A stretch of 37,627 nt of DNA from Lentisphaerota bacterium (GTDB lineage: Bacteria; Verrucomicrobiota; Lentisphaeria; Victivallales; Victivallaceae), in the NCBI GenBank assembly GCA_015061575.1, contig SUWF01000030.1:1-37627 (forward strand), read 5' to 3'. Under the pieces are notes generated by a model, which made no database searches, had not been told where the DNA came from, and saw only the letters and a list, made by a program, of their open reading frames with translations. The translations under genes and the position numbers were made by a program. Below, piece by piece: positions 25,480 to 34,700 of this stretch (the stretch's first letter is position 1; each line of letters opens with the position of its first letter).

Positions 25480-25656
25480 ATGTTCTACACATACATTTTG
25501 CGCAGCATCTCCCACCCGGAACAGCGTTATATCGGCAATACAGCAGATTTGAAATCCCGTCTTGCTATCCGTAGATTTTTTTTGCTTGCAAAAATAAGCG
25601 GAGTGCAACGGAGCGGGCGAAGGATGCCCTCCAAAGCCTTGGCGACGGAGGGCTAA
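25480..25656 (+). pseudogene. GIY-YIG nuclease 5' fragment, unit 1
   Basis: It begins MFYTYILRSISHPEQRYIGN, which matches the YxY...YIG N-terminus of small UvrC-like GIY-YIG proteins (usually 80-100 residues). After about 31 residues the frame runs into the next copy of the repeat DNA and continues as unrelated sequence to a stop, losing the catalytic Arg/Glu part. GGAG sits about 6 nt before the ATG. A functional nuclease is not expected. Confidence 0.6.
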
Positions 25657-25679
25657 CGTCAGAGAATTGTAGAAAAACA

Positions 25680-25769
25680 TGTTCTACACATACATTTTGC
25701 GCAGCATCTCCCACCCGTAACAGCGTTATATCGGCAGTACAGCAGATTTGAAATCCCGTCTTGCTATCC
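25680..25769 (+). pseudogene. GIY-YIG nuclease 5' fragment, unit 2
   Basis: Same N-terminal segment as unit 1, but the codon after SHP is TAA and the upstream GGAG has become GTAG. Both changes remove translation of even the short fragment. Confidence 0.6.
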
Positions 25770-25878
25770 GTAGATTTTTTTTGCTTGCAAAAATAAGCGG
25801 AGTGCAACGGAGCGTGCGAAGGATGCCCTCCAAAGCCTTGGCGACGGAGGGCTAACGTCAGAGAATTGTATAAATCGA

Positions 25879-26064
25879 ATGTTCTATACTTACATTTTAC
25901 GCAGTCTTTCCCAGCCTGAACAGCGTTATATCGGCAATACAGCAGATTTGCAAGCCCGTCTTGCTATCCGTAGATTTTTTTTGCCTGCAAAAATAAGCGG
26001 AGTGCAACGGAGCGGGCGAAGCAGCCATATTGGACTAATCCGGGGATTTTTTCATACCGTTTGA
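25879..26064 (+). pseudogene. GIY-YIG nuclease 5' fragment, unit 3
   Basis: It begins MFYTYILRSLSQPEQRYIGN and is the most diverged of the three copies, perhaps closest to the parent gene. After residue 32 the frame enters the partial fourth repeat unit and then unique DNA, ending at 26064. The C-terminal part of the GIY-YIG domain is absent. Confidence 0.55.
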
Positions 26065-26199
26065 TCGGAAAACAGATGTTACTGAAAATGACAAATGCTT
26101 TGAAGCAAACTCAAAAAGATTGGTTCCATTTGGCTTTTCATCAAAAGCATTGCGCAAAGCTGCTCCGAACTTTTCCGCAATTTCAATGTTTTCTTTCAT
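26035..26199 (-). CDS. Small unrecognised frame, possible gene remnant
   Basis: A 54-codon frame from an ATG at 26199 encodes a plausible-looking segment (KENIEIAEKFGAALRNAFDE, later NLFEFASKHLSFSVTSVF). The frame stays open upstream to 26253, giving about 73 codons, before a TGA. I do not recognise the family. No ribosome site is evident. It may be the 3' end of a gene cut by the repeat array, or chance. Confidence 0.25.
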   Translation of the reverse strand: MKENIEIAEKFGAALRNAFDEKPNGTNLFEFASKHLSFSVTSVFRSNGMKKSPD

Positions 26200-26480
26200 C
26201 AAATAACTTATGCAATATTTCCGTTCAGGAAAATCTCCAAAAATAGATTCTGTTCAAAAGGCAGAACAATTTTTTTTCCGGAAATCCGGCATTGTTTTCC
26301 AAACCGCAAACTTATTTTCAGAAGCGGCTTTCTGATTTTTTTTTGACCAACTTTTACGATAGGACTATGGGGGATACATTGGGAAATCTGCCGTGCAAAA
26401 CTGCGTGCCGGCGCTTGGGGAGTGCTGTTTTTGCGATTGAAGATATTGTTCTTTTATTGTAATCCATACAATTTTATGAT
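26200..26480. other. AT-rich non-coding stretch before the pdxS promoter
   Basis: No supported gene. It contains long T and A tracts and a short CCGGAAATCCGG inverted repeat near 26278. It may be decayed sequence to the right of the repeat array. Confidence 0.5.
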
Positions 26481-26509
26481 TTGTATTGATTTGTTCAATG
26501 GGGTATATT
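26481..26509 (+). promoter_or_regulatory. Putative promoter of pdxS-pdxT
   Basis: TTGTAT (26481-26486), a 17-nt spacer, TATATT (26504-26509), 35 nt before the pdxS ATG. No MocR/PdxR-type regulator gene is adjacent. Confidence 0.45.
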
Positions 26510-26543
26510 AGATGTAAATTAATACTTCAACTCAGGAGGAAAT

Positions 26544-27419
26544 ATGAAAAACGAACAGTATGAACTGAACTGCAATCTTGCTCAAATGCTCAAAGGCGGC
26601 GTGATCATGGATGTAACTACGCCGGAACAGGCCCGGATTGCTGAAGATGCCGGAGCTTGTGCCGTGATGGCTTTGGAACGGATCCCCGCAGATATCCGGG
26701 CCGCGGGCGGCGTTTCCAGAATGAGCGATCCCGGAATGATCAAAGGTATTCAGGAGGCGGTTTCGATCCCGGTCATGGCCAAATGCCGCATCGGGCACAT
26801 TGCCGAAGCCCGAATTTTGGAAGCTATTGAAATCGATTATATTGACGAAAGCGAGGTTTTAAGTCCGGCTGATGATATTTATCACGTTGATAAACGCATG
26901 TTTAAGGTGCCGTTCGTCTGCGGTGCCAGAGATTTGGGCGAGGCGTTGCGCCGGATCAATGAAGGTGCTGCCATGATCCGCACCAAAGGCGAACCCGGCA
27001 CCGGCGATGTGGTGCAGGCTGTACGTCACATGCGCAAAATGAATCAGGAGATCCGCCAAGTGGCCAATCTGGCCGAAGATGAACTTTATGAAGCGGCCAA
27101 ACAGCTGCAGGTTCCTTTTGAACTTTTGCAGTATGTGCATTGTAACGGCAGATTACCGGTGGTGAATTTTGCCGCCGGCGGGGTGGCAACTCCGGCGGAT
27201 GCGGCTTTGATGATGCTGCTGGGCGCTGAAGGTGTGTTTGTCGGTTCCGGAATTTTCAAATCCGGAGATCCGGCCCGGCGGGCGGCGGCGATCGTCAAAG
27301 CCGTGACCAACTATCAGGACTATCGGATGCTGGCAGAATTATCCAGCGGACTTGGCGAGGCGATGGTCGGGATCAATCCTGCTGAAATCAAGATCATTAT
27401 GGAAGAACGGGGGATCTGA
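26544..27419 (+). CDS. pdxS: Pyridoxal 5'-phosphate synthase, synthase subunit
   Basis: 291 residues, full length. AGGAGGA lies 3 nt before the ATG, the strongest ribosome site in the window. Catalytic residues are in place: Asp23 ([11 protein letters not shown]), Lys80 ([10 protein letters not shown]) and Lys148 ([10 protein letters not shown]). The subunit condenses ribose-5-phosphate, glyceraldehyde-3-phosphate and ammonia into PLP, taking ammonia from PdxT; 12 PdxS form the core. Its stop shares one base with the pdxT start (TGATG), so the two are translationally coupled. Confidence 0.98.
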   Translation: MKNEQYELNCNLAQMLKGGVIMDVTTPEQARIAEDAGACAVMALERIPADIRAAGGVSRMSDPGMIKGIQEAVSIPVMAKCRIGHIAEARILEAIEIDYIDESEVLSPADDIYHVDKRMFKVPFVCGARDLGEALRRINEGAAMIRTKGEPGTGDVVQAVRHMRKMNQEIRQVANLAEDELYEAAKQLQVPFELLQYVHCNGRLPVVNFAAGGVATPADAALMMLLGAEGVFVGSGIFKSGDPARRAAAIVKAVTNYQDYRMLAELSSGLGEAMVGINPAEIKIIMEERGI

Positions 27420-27991
27420 TGAGAATTGCCGTGTTGGCTCTGCAAGGTGATTTTGCAGAGCATGAGGCTATTTTCGGGCGTTTAGGTGTTGCGACTTGCC
27501 AGCTGCGGCAAAAACAGGATCTGCAGCAGGACTTTGATGCGCTTGTTCTGCCGGGCGGCGAAAGCACCGTACAAGGCAAATTGCTGCGGGAACTTGACAT
27601 GCTGCATAAGCTCCGGCAGCGGATCCTTGCCGGTCTGCCGGTCATGGCAACTTGCGCCGGAACGATTCTTTTGGCACAGCAGCTGCTGGATGATCCGACA
27701 GTTCATCTGGGAACCATGGGTATTTCAGTAAGACGCAATGCTTACGGCCGCCAGGTGAGTTCATTTGGCACTTGCGGAACTTTTGGCAGTATCGAAAATG
27801 TGCCTATGCGTTTTATCCGGGCGCCGCAAATCGAGTTTTGCGTCCCCGGCGTGGAGGTGCTCTCCGAACACGACGGACGGATAACGGCCGTCCGGCAGGG
27901 CCGCCAGCTGGCGATGACTTTTCATCCGGAGTTGGGAACTGACTGCCGGATCGCTGAATACTTCCTCAACGAAATAATTGGTGCAAAATAA
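27419..27991 (+). CDS. pdxT: Pyridoxal 5'-phosphate synthase, glutaminase subunit
   Basis: 190 residues, class I glutamine amidotransferase. LPGGEST marks the oxyanion region, Cys79 in MATCAGTILLA is the nucleophile, and His169 and Glu171 in FHPELGTD complete the triad. It hydrolyses glutamine and channels ammonia to PdxS. It starts within the pdxS stop codon. It ends 21 nt from the convergent mutL, and that gap holds a 16-bp palindrome. Confidence 0.97.
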   Translation: MRIAVLALQGDFAEHEAIFGRLGVATCQLRQKQDLQQDFDALVLPGGESTVQGKLLRELDMLHKLRQRILAGLPVMATCAGTILLAQQLLDDPTVHLGTMGISVRRNAYGRQVSSFGTCGTFGSIENVPMRFIRAPQIEFCVPGVEVLSEHDGRITAVRQGRQLAMTFHPELGTDCRIAEYFLNEIIGAK

Positions 27992-27995
27992 TTGC

Positions 27996-28011
27996 GCAGC
28001 AGCGCTGCTGC
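27996..28011. repeat. 16-bp perfect palindrome between pdxT and mutL
   Basis: GCAGCAGCGCTGCTGC fills most of the 21-nt gap between two convergent genes. There is no T-tract, so it is not a standard intrinsic terminator, but no other terminator is visible for either gene. Confidence 0.6.
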
Positions 28012-28012
28012 A

Positions 28013-30118
28013 TCACATCCGGCCAAAACGGCGGGCCAGTTCGCTTTTGCTGATTTTCAGAACTGTGGGTCTGCCGTGCGGGCAGACATCCGGGCGTTCG
28101 CATTGGGCCAGACTTTTCAGCAGCGCTTTGGCGGTTATTTCGTTCAGCGGATCGTTGGCTTTTACGGCACTGTGGCAGGCGGCCCGGGCAATGGCTTCCA
28201 GCGAATTGCGGGTGTGCTTTTCGCCCTCCAGCGTGGAGCTCACCAGATCGCTCAAGACGCTTTCCCAATCCACATCCGCAGCAAGATTGGCCGGAACTGC
28301 ATTGAGCAGTATGGTATTGGAACTCAACAGCGATACATCAAAGCCCAGCTGCGCAAAGAGTTTTTCGTTTTTGCTGATAAAAGCTACCGCAGTGCGGCTG
28401 AGTTCGATCGCCGGCGGCAGCAGCAGCTGTTGACTGACCACTTGGGTTTGCCGGCGGGAGGCTTTCAGCAATTCTTCATAAAGCACCCGCTCATGGGCGG
28501 CGTGGAAGTCGATCAGCAGCAGCGTTTCGCTGGAGATGGATTCCACGGCCACAAAGGTGGAAAAAAGTATCCCGACATAGCGGATATTTTCCAACGACGC
28601 AAGTTCCTGGGCCAGCGGGTGGCGGGGTGGTTCGGGCGCATGGTCGATTTCATCATCCGCTGCGTCGGTCGGCTGGGGAACTGATTCCCGGGTATCCTGT
28701 GTCTGAACCGGGCAACTTGTGGCTTCAGAGGTGGTTCCCGCCTCAACCGTTTCGGCAGCTTCCGGCGCAACAGCGCAAACTTCCGCCGGTGCGGCTGGCA
28801 AGACTTCCGCCGGAGTTGATTTTTCAGGGGAGGGGGCGGCAAGAGCTGCTGCTTGGGCAGTGTTTTGCGTTGCTTCCGGAGCGCTGGCCGCGGAAAGCGG
28901 TGATTGCGCACTCTGGTTCTGGTGGGGCGTTGAGTGCGCATTGGTAATTTTTGTTGCCGGGGAAAAAGCTGTATGCCGTTCCGGGGCAAAAATATCCTGA
29001 TGAACTTTTTGTCCCAGACCGGGGATCGATGGAGTTTCCACCCGTGGCACATAGGATATATTGGCTGCATCCAGCAATATTTCCGGCCGGGATAGTTTTT
29101 TATCGTCCGGCAGTTGGATCTCGGGGGCAGGGGCCTGCCGCAGCGTGGCGGTCAAAGCATTGGTCACGGCCCGGCTGACGGCGTATTCGCGTTTGAAGCG
29201 TACTTCCCGTTTGGTGGGATGCACATTTATATCGTATTCAGAAGCATCCATTTCTATATTAAGTACCGTCGGCGGAAATCTCCCAAAGTCCGCCAGCGTG
29301 CCATACCCATCCCGGATACCCCGGTAAAGCGCCAGCGATTCCACCGCCCGGCCGTTGACAAAGGTTCGCTGTTCCCGGCGGCTGGTGCGGGTAAAACCGG
29401 GGGCGGCGATCAAACCACTGATATGTATATCTTCAAAGGTGTGATCTACTTTCAGCATCTTTCCGGCAAAGCCTTTGCCGAACAAACCGGCTGCCCGCAC
29501 TGCCGGATCGCTGTTGCCGAAAGCCTGTAATGCAATTTTATTATCAAATTTCAGTGTTACATCCACTTGCGGAAAACCCAATGCCAGCGCAATGACCATT
29601 TCCTGAATGTGGGCTTCTTCGGTGGCGGGACTGCGCAGAAATTTTTTGCGGGCCGGGACATTGTAAAACAGATCTCTGACCGTAAAAACCGTTCCGGTCG
29701 GCATTCCTGCCGGGCGCTGATCCAGCAGCCTGCCGCCTTCAACTTCCACTTCTATACCCTCCGGTGAATCCGCCCGGCGGGTTTTGAGCTGCAGTTTGGA
29801 TACTGACGCTATGGAGGGCAATGCTTCGCCCCGGAACCCCAGCGTAATGATCCGTTCGATATCCTCAGCATTTTTGATCTTGCTGGTGGCGTGGGGCGAA
29901 AAACACATCACTGCATCCGCTGCATCCATGCCGCAGCCGTTGTCAGTTACTTTGATCAGACGTGATCCGGCCCGTTCGACTTCCACAGTTACAACGGTTG
30001 CTCCGGCATCGACGGCATTTTCAAACAGCTCTTTGACCACAGAAGCCGGTCGTTCGACGACTTCGCCGGCGGCTATGCGGTTACTCAATTCTTCGGGCAA
30101 TATGGAAATTACGCTCAT
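28013..30118 (-). CDS. mutL: DNA mismatch repair protein MutL
   Basis: 701 residues. The N-terminal GHKL ATPase has NRIAAGEVVERPASVVKEL (catalytic Glu30), Asn34, DNGCGM and TLGFRGEAL. Residues about 380-520 are a long Ala/Pro/Glu-rich linker. The C-terminal domain has QQLLLP, DFHAAHERVLYE (the endonuclease metal motif DQHAx2Ex4E with Gln replaced by Phe), ACHSAVKA and CPHGRP. These suggest a nicking MutL, as in organisms without MutH. Its ATG overlaps the TGA of the upstream TPR gene by 4 nt. It is the last gene of the dnaE-dppD-TPR-mutL cluster and converges on pdxT. Confidence 0.96.
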   Translation of the reverse strand: MSVISILPEELSNRIAAGEVVERPASVVKELFENAVDAGATVVTVEVERAGSRLIKVTDNGCGMDAADAVMCFSPHATSKIKNAEDIERIITLGFRGEALPSIASVSKLQLKTRRADSPEGIEVEVEGGRLLDQRPAGMPTGTVFTVRDLFYNVPARKKFLRSPATEEAHIQEMVIALALGFPQVDVTLKFDNKIALQAFGNSDPAVRAAGLFGKGFAGKMLKVDHTFEDIHISGLIAAPGFTRTSRREQRTFVNGRAVESLALYRGIRDGYGTLADFGRFPPTVLNIEMDASEYDINVHPTKREVRFKREYAVSRAVTNALTATLRQAPAPEIQLPDDKKLSRPEILLDAANISYVPRVETPSIPGLGQKVHQDIFAPERHTAFSPATKITNAHSTPHQNQSAQSPLSAASAPEATQNTAQAAALAAPSPEKSTPAEVLPAAPAEVCAVAPEAAETVEAGTTSEATSCPVQTQDTRESVPQPTDAADDEIDHAPEPPRHPLAQELASLENIRYVGILFSTFVAVESISSETLLLIDFHAAHERVLYEELLKASRRQTQVVSQQLLLPPAIELSRTAVAFISKNEKLFAQLGFDVSLLSSNTILLNAVPANLAADVDWESVLSDLVSSTLEGEKHTRNSLEAIARAACHSAVKANDPLNEITAKALLKSLAQCERPDVCPHGRPTVLKISKSELARRFGRM

Positions 30119-30783
30119 GGAGTCTTATCCTGTTTCTTTTCTTTTTTGCGCTGAATAAAATAATTCATAAAATCCGGCCGTTCCAGCAGATGTACCAATT
30201 CCGGGCGGGTCCCGACATTCTCCGGCGTTACGCCGTATTTCATTGCCTCCCGCAAAAAAAACAGTGCTTTGGGGTCATTTTGCATAACTGCGTAAAGGCT
30301 GGCGGCATTGAGCAATATTACACTGTTGTGCGGAGCCAGCGCCAGCGCTTTGTTTACATAAGTTTCCGCTTCGGCAAAACGTTTAAGCTTGAACAATGTT
30401 TCGCTCAAATTGTTGTAGGCCGCCGGATTGTTGGGCTGATGCCGCAGCACGTTGCGGAAAGTCTGCTCTGCCTGCTGGTATTTTTCCTGCCGGAAAAATA
30501 CCGATCCCAGCAGCATCCACAGGTCAAGCTGCCCCGGGTGATTGCGTACAGCGCTGAGCAGCAGCGCTTCAGCCTGCGGCAGCTGATTGTTATTCAGATT
30601 ATAAAGCGCCGAATTCAATGCCTGCTCTCCGGTAAGTTTATTTACTTCGCCGGGGAGTGCGATCTGAGGAATTTCCCGCATGAGCGGGTTACTTTCCATA
30701 TAAGCAACGATCAGCAATGACAGCAGCAGTGTCAGCATCAAAATACTCAGCAGTATGAACATGATCCGGCGTTCAGTTTTCAT
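30115..30783 (-). CDS. Membrane-anchored TPR protein
   Basis: 222 residues from the ATG at 30783 (a neighbouring ATG at 30786 is possible); GGAGG lies just upstream, inside the end of the ATPase gene. Residues about 8-30 form one transmembrane segment after a short basic start (MKTERR), so the bulk is probably outside the cytoplasm. Residues about 55-200 hold three to four TPR units ('ALLLSAVRNHPGQLDLWMLLGSVFFRQEKYQQAEQ', 'NNPAAYNNLSETLFKLKRFAEAETYVNKALALAP'). The tail is Lys-rich. TPRs mediate protein contacts; the partner is unknown. It is coupled on both sides by 1-nt and 4-nt overlaps. Confidence 0.85.
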   Translation of the reverse strand: MKTERRIMFILLSILMLTLLLSLLIVAYMESNPLMREIPQIALPGEVNKLTGEQALNSALYNLNNNQLPQAEALLLSAVRNHPGQLDLWMLLGSVFFRQEKYQQAEQTFRNVLRHQPNNPAAYNNLSETLFKLKRFAEAETYVNKALALAPHNSVILLNAASLYAVMQNDPKALFFLREAMKYGVTPENVGTRPELVHLLERPDFMNYFIQRKKEKKQDKTP

Positions 30784-31766
30784 CATTCCTCCGTAAGAAA
30801 ACAGCGCCAGCAATGGCTGCCCTGACTCTGTAGAGGCGGCAGCTGTGCGCACCGGTCACTGCTGAAGCTGCAGCGGTCGGCAAAGCGGCAGCCCGGCGGA
30901 AAACAGCCGGCCATCGGTACCTGGCCGGGAATGGTGCAGAGTTTTTCAAAGCGGCGGCCAAAGCGGGGAACTGCCTGCAGCAGCGATTTGGTGTAGGGAT
31001 GACGGGGATCTGCAAAGAGTTCCGCCGCCGGAGCTGATTCCACGATCGTACCGCCATACATGACTTCGACCTGATCGGCCAATTCGGCTACGATCCCCAG
31101 ATTGTGAGTTACCAGGATCACCGCCATCTGGTATTTTTTCCGCAGATCGTCGATCAGTTCCAGAATTTGCGATTGGATAGTCACATCCAAAGCCGTGGTC
31201 GGCTCATCGGCAATCAGCAATTCAGGTTGTCCGGCCAGCGCCATGGCAATCATGATGCGCTGCTGCATACCGCCGGATAATTCGTGCGGATAAGCCCGGC
31301 AGCGTTTTTCGGGATCCGGTATTCCAACATCGCTGAGGAGTTTGATCACTTCACCGTGGACATCATCCACTTCGCTGCGGTGCAGATAAATGACTTCAGC
31401 GATCTGATCTTCGATGCGGAAGACCGGATTGAGCGAAGCTCCCGGTTCCTGAAAAATATAGGCTATGGAAGAACCGCGCAGTTTGCGCAATTTGCGTTCC
31501 GGCAGCTGCATAAGGTCAAACACCTGACCGTCAGCAGAATAAAAATCAACTTTTCCGCTCAAAATCCTTGCCCCCGGAGCCAGCAAGCGGGTCAACGCCA
31601 GACAGCTGAGGCTTTTGCCGCAGCCGCTTTCGCCGACCAGCGACAAAATTTCGCCCCGATGCAGCTTGAACGATACGTTGCCGGTCACTGTCAGCAGCGA
31701 TTCCGCTTTGCCGAATCCGACCGAGAGATCTTTTACATCAAGGATCAGATCTTTTTCCGCATCCAC
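30783..31766 (-). CDS. Dipeptide/oligopeptide ABC transporter ATP-binding protein (DppD/OppD type)
   Basis: 327 residues from a GTG at 31766 with GGAGG 6 nt upstream. The frame is open for 55 more codons, but that part is antisense-free overlap with dnaE and has no family similarity. Walker A GESGCGKS (45-52), Q-loop [10 protein letters not shown], signature LSGGMQQR, Walker [13 protein letters not shown] and H-loop THN are intact. The C-terminus has the peptide-transporter extension ([14 protein letters not shown], then a four-Cys [16 protein letters not shown]). It should power uptake of peptides or similar solutes. No permease, binding protein or DppF partner is nearby, so it is an orphan subunit between dnaE and mutL. 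Confidence 0.9.
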   Translation of the reverse strand: MDAEKDLILDVKDLSVGFGKAESLLTVTGNVSFKLHRGEILSLVGESGCGKSLSCLALTRLLAPGARILSGKVDFYSADGQVFDLMQLPERKLRKLRGSSIAYIFQEPGASLNPVFRIEDQIAEVIYLHRSEVDDVHGEVIKLLSDVGIPDPEKRCRAYPHELSGGMQQRIMIAMALAGQPELLIADEPTTALDVTIQSQILELIDDLRKKYQMAVILVTHNLGIVAELADQVEVMYGGTIVESAPAAELFADPRHPYTKSLLQAVPRFGRRFEKLCTIPGQVPMAGCFPPGCRFADRCSFSSDRCAQLPPLQSQGSHCWRCFLTEE

Positions 31767-31783
31767 CTTCAGCCTCCGTGGTT

Positions 31784-34700
31784 TTACGCATTGTTTTGAG
31801 CGTTGTTGCTGAAGTTTTTCCAACGGGGACGCTGAATGGGCTCCGGCGGCGTGACTTTGAGCTTGCAGTGGCGGGGGCCCAGCAGCTGCTGTATGGCTTT
31901 GAGCAGTTCGCAGCTGATGGATACACCGCAATTCTGGCGTTCGATAAATACAAAGCGTTCGCCGTTATTGACCACCATGCAGAAAACTGTCTTCAACGGC
32001 CCGGGATACGCATCCAGCAACGTTTTGAGTTTATTCAGCTGCTCGTCGGATATTTCATCTTCATAGAGGTCAATGATCAATTCTGTACTGTAATTTTGTA
32101 CGGCCAAATCAAGCAGTTCGACTTTATCGGCGATTACCCGCGGAGCTTCCGTTTCATCCCGGCGGGATACACTGGCGGTGATCACCACGTTCATGCCCGG
32201 CATCAAACCGAGGTTCTGTTCCATTTCGCTTGAAACGTCATTCAGCAAGCCGCTTTCACGCATTTCCTGAAACTGTTTTTGCAGTTTTTCGTAAGCTTCG
32301 GTGTAGACCATGATTTCGCTGGTGGCTTCAAAGTCTTCCACGCCGAGGATCAAATAGGGTTTGTTATCCCGCTTGGAGTAGCGTTTGCTTACGGTGTTGA
32401 GCATACCGGCAATGCGGATCGTGGCGTTGCGCTCCACGCTTTCCAGCTGGGCCAGCGTCGTAGTGCTGAGCGCTTCCACCGCCGGCTGACAGGGCGAAAG
32501 CGGATGCGCCGTTACATAAAAACCCAACAGCTCTTTTTCGTGTTTGAGAATATCTTCGATTTCAAATTCGGGTATATCCGGCACCGGCACGCCGTTGAGT
32601 TCCTGCTGGCTGGTATCATCCAGAAGGTCAAAGAGCGAACCCTGACCGGAGGCCCGGTCTTTGGCCCGGCTGGCGGCATATTTGAGGGCATCTTCGGCAA
32701 TGGCCAGGATCTGACTGCGCCGGATCTTCAGCGAGTCAAAAGCTCCGGCCCGGGCCAGATTGTCGATCATCCGCGAGTTCATAGCCGTGCCGCAGCGTTC
32801 GCAGAAGTCGTTGAAATCTTTGAAACGGCCATCTTTTTCCCGGGATTCGATGATCTTGCCGGCGGCGTTTTCGCCCACGCCTTTGATTGCCCCCAGCCCG
32901 AAGCGGATGGAGTCGCCGTCCACACTGAAACTTATATCGCTGGAGTTGACATCCGGCGGCAGTACCGCAATTTTCATATCCCGGCAGGTGTTGATCAAAA
33001 AGGCGATCTTTTCGGCATTATCGATTTCGCTGGTCAGCACCGCAGCCATAAATTCGATGGGATAATTGGCCTTGAGGAACGCTGTACGGTAAGCCACAAA
33101 GGCGTAAGCGGCACTGTGGGACTTGTTGAAGCCGTATCCGGCAAAAGTTTCGATCTTGGCCCAGATGCTGTTGGCGACCTCTTCAGAAATATTGTTATGC
33201 TGCGCACAGCCTTCGACAAATTTGCTCTTCTGTTCGGCCAGCACATCGGCCTTCTTTTTCCCGATGGCCCGGCGCAGAATGTCAGCACCGCCCAGCGAAA
33301 AACCGGCCAGCACCTGCACCACCTGCATGATCTGTTCCTGATAAAGCATGATGCCGTAGGTTTCCGAGAGATATTCTTCCATCTTGGGATGGTCATAAAT
33401 GATCTCTTCCGTACCCCGTTTACGGGCGATGAATGTATCAATAAACTGCATCGGCCCCGGCCGGTAAATGGCGATCAAGGCAATGATGTGTTTGATATTT
33501 TCCACCCCGAACTGGCGGCACAGATTGCGCATACCGGTGGATTCCAGCTGGAACACCGAAATCGTATCACCCCGGTTGAGCAGCTGAAAACTGGCCGGAT
33601 CGTCCAGCGGGATCTTGGCCATATCCAGTTTGACTCCCCGGTTCTTTTCGATCATATCCACCGCCCGCTGGATGGTCGTCAGCGTGCGCAGTCCCAGAAA
33701 GTCCATCTTGAGCAAGCCCAGGTGTTCGCACTGCACTGCCGGAAATTCGGTGATGACTTCCCCTTTGGCTCCCCGGGCCAGCGGTACAAGGTTATCCAGC
33801 CGCTGGTTGCAGATGATCACCCCGGCGGCGTGGATGCCCAGCTGCCGGTTGATGCCTTCCAGAACTTCGGCGTGTTTGAAAATTTCCGTGACGTAGGGTT
33901 CTTCGGTGATCATCTTTTCCAGTTCCGAAGATTCCTTTTTGGCCTTGGCCAGGGTCATCTTGGGATCGGCGGGGATCTGTTTGGTGATGCGGTCGCCAGC
34001 GGCAAAATCATGCCCCAGCACCCGGGCTACGTCTTTAACTACCGCTTTGGCTTTCAAGGTGCCGTAAGTACAGATCTGGGCCACGGAATCTTCGCCGTAT
34101 TTTTTGCGCACATATTCAATAACTTCGCCGCGGCGTTGTTCGCAAAAGTCAATATCAAAGTCCGGCGGGCTGACCCGTTCCGGGTTGAGGAAACGTTCAA
34201 AAAGCAGCCCGTAGCGCAACGGGTCGATGTCGGTGATCTTGGCCAGATAAGCTACCACGCTGCCCGCCCCGGAGCCACGCCCCGGCCCCACCGGGATACC
34301 GTGATCTTTGGCGTATTTGATAAAGTCACTGACTACCAGAAAGTAACTGCAGTATTTGGTTTTGTCGATGATCCCCAGTTCATAATCCATGCGGTCCATA
34401 ACTTCCTGCTGTTCCGGGGTAAGAGTATCCTGCTGGCGGGGGTCGAAGCCATAGCGGTACATCATGTTGTCCAGACAGAAGTTCCGCAGATAATCTTTTT
34501 CGTAAGAACCGTCCGGGATCGTGAACACCGGGTAGTGGTTGGCTTTGGGCGCATAGACAAAATCCAGATCGCAGCGTTCGGCAATGCCCACGGTGTTGGT
34601 CACTGCTTCCGGAACTTCCGCAAACAGTGCCTTCATTTCGTCCGGACTTTTGAAGTAAAATTCCGGGCAGGGGAAGCGGAAGCGGTTTTCATCCGAAAGT

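Larger units (their letters stand above)
25371..26021. repeat. 200-bp tandem array, three full units plus a partial one
   Basis: Units begin at 25371, 25571, 25770 and 25970 (periods 200, 199 and 200); the last stops after 52 bases at 26021. Each full unit consists of (a) T8-GCTTGC-A5 hairpin DNA, (b) a hairpin GCCCTCC-AAA-GCC-TT-GGC-GAC-GGAGGGC and (c) the first 31-32 codons of a GIY-YIG nuclease-like gene ending at CTTGCTATCC. Units 1 and 2 are nearly identical; unit 3 differs more in part (c). Confidence 0.9.

Noticed and set aside
25371-26021. CRISPR array
   Set aside because: The units are about 200 bp and contiguous, without unique spacers of constant length, and they contain coding fragments. 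No cas genes are present.
31767-31931. N-terminal extension of the DppD-like ATPase
   Set aside because: It overlaps the end of dnaE in another frame, has no similarity to transporters, and a GTG with a well-spaced GGAGG lies at 31766.
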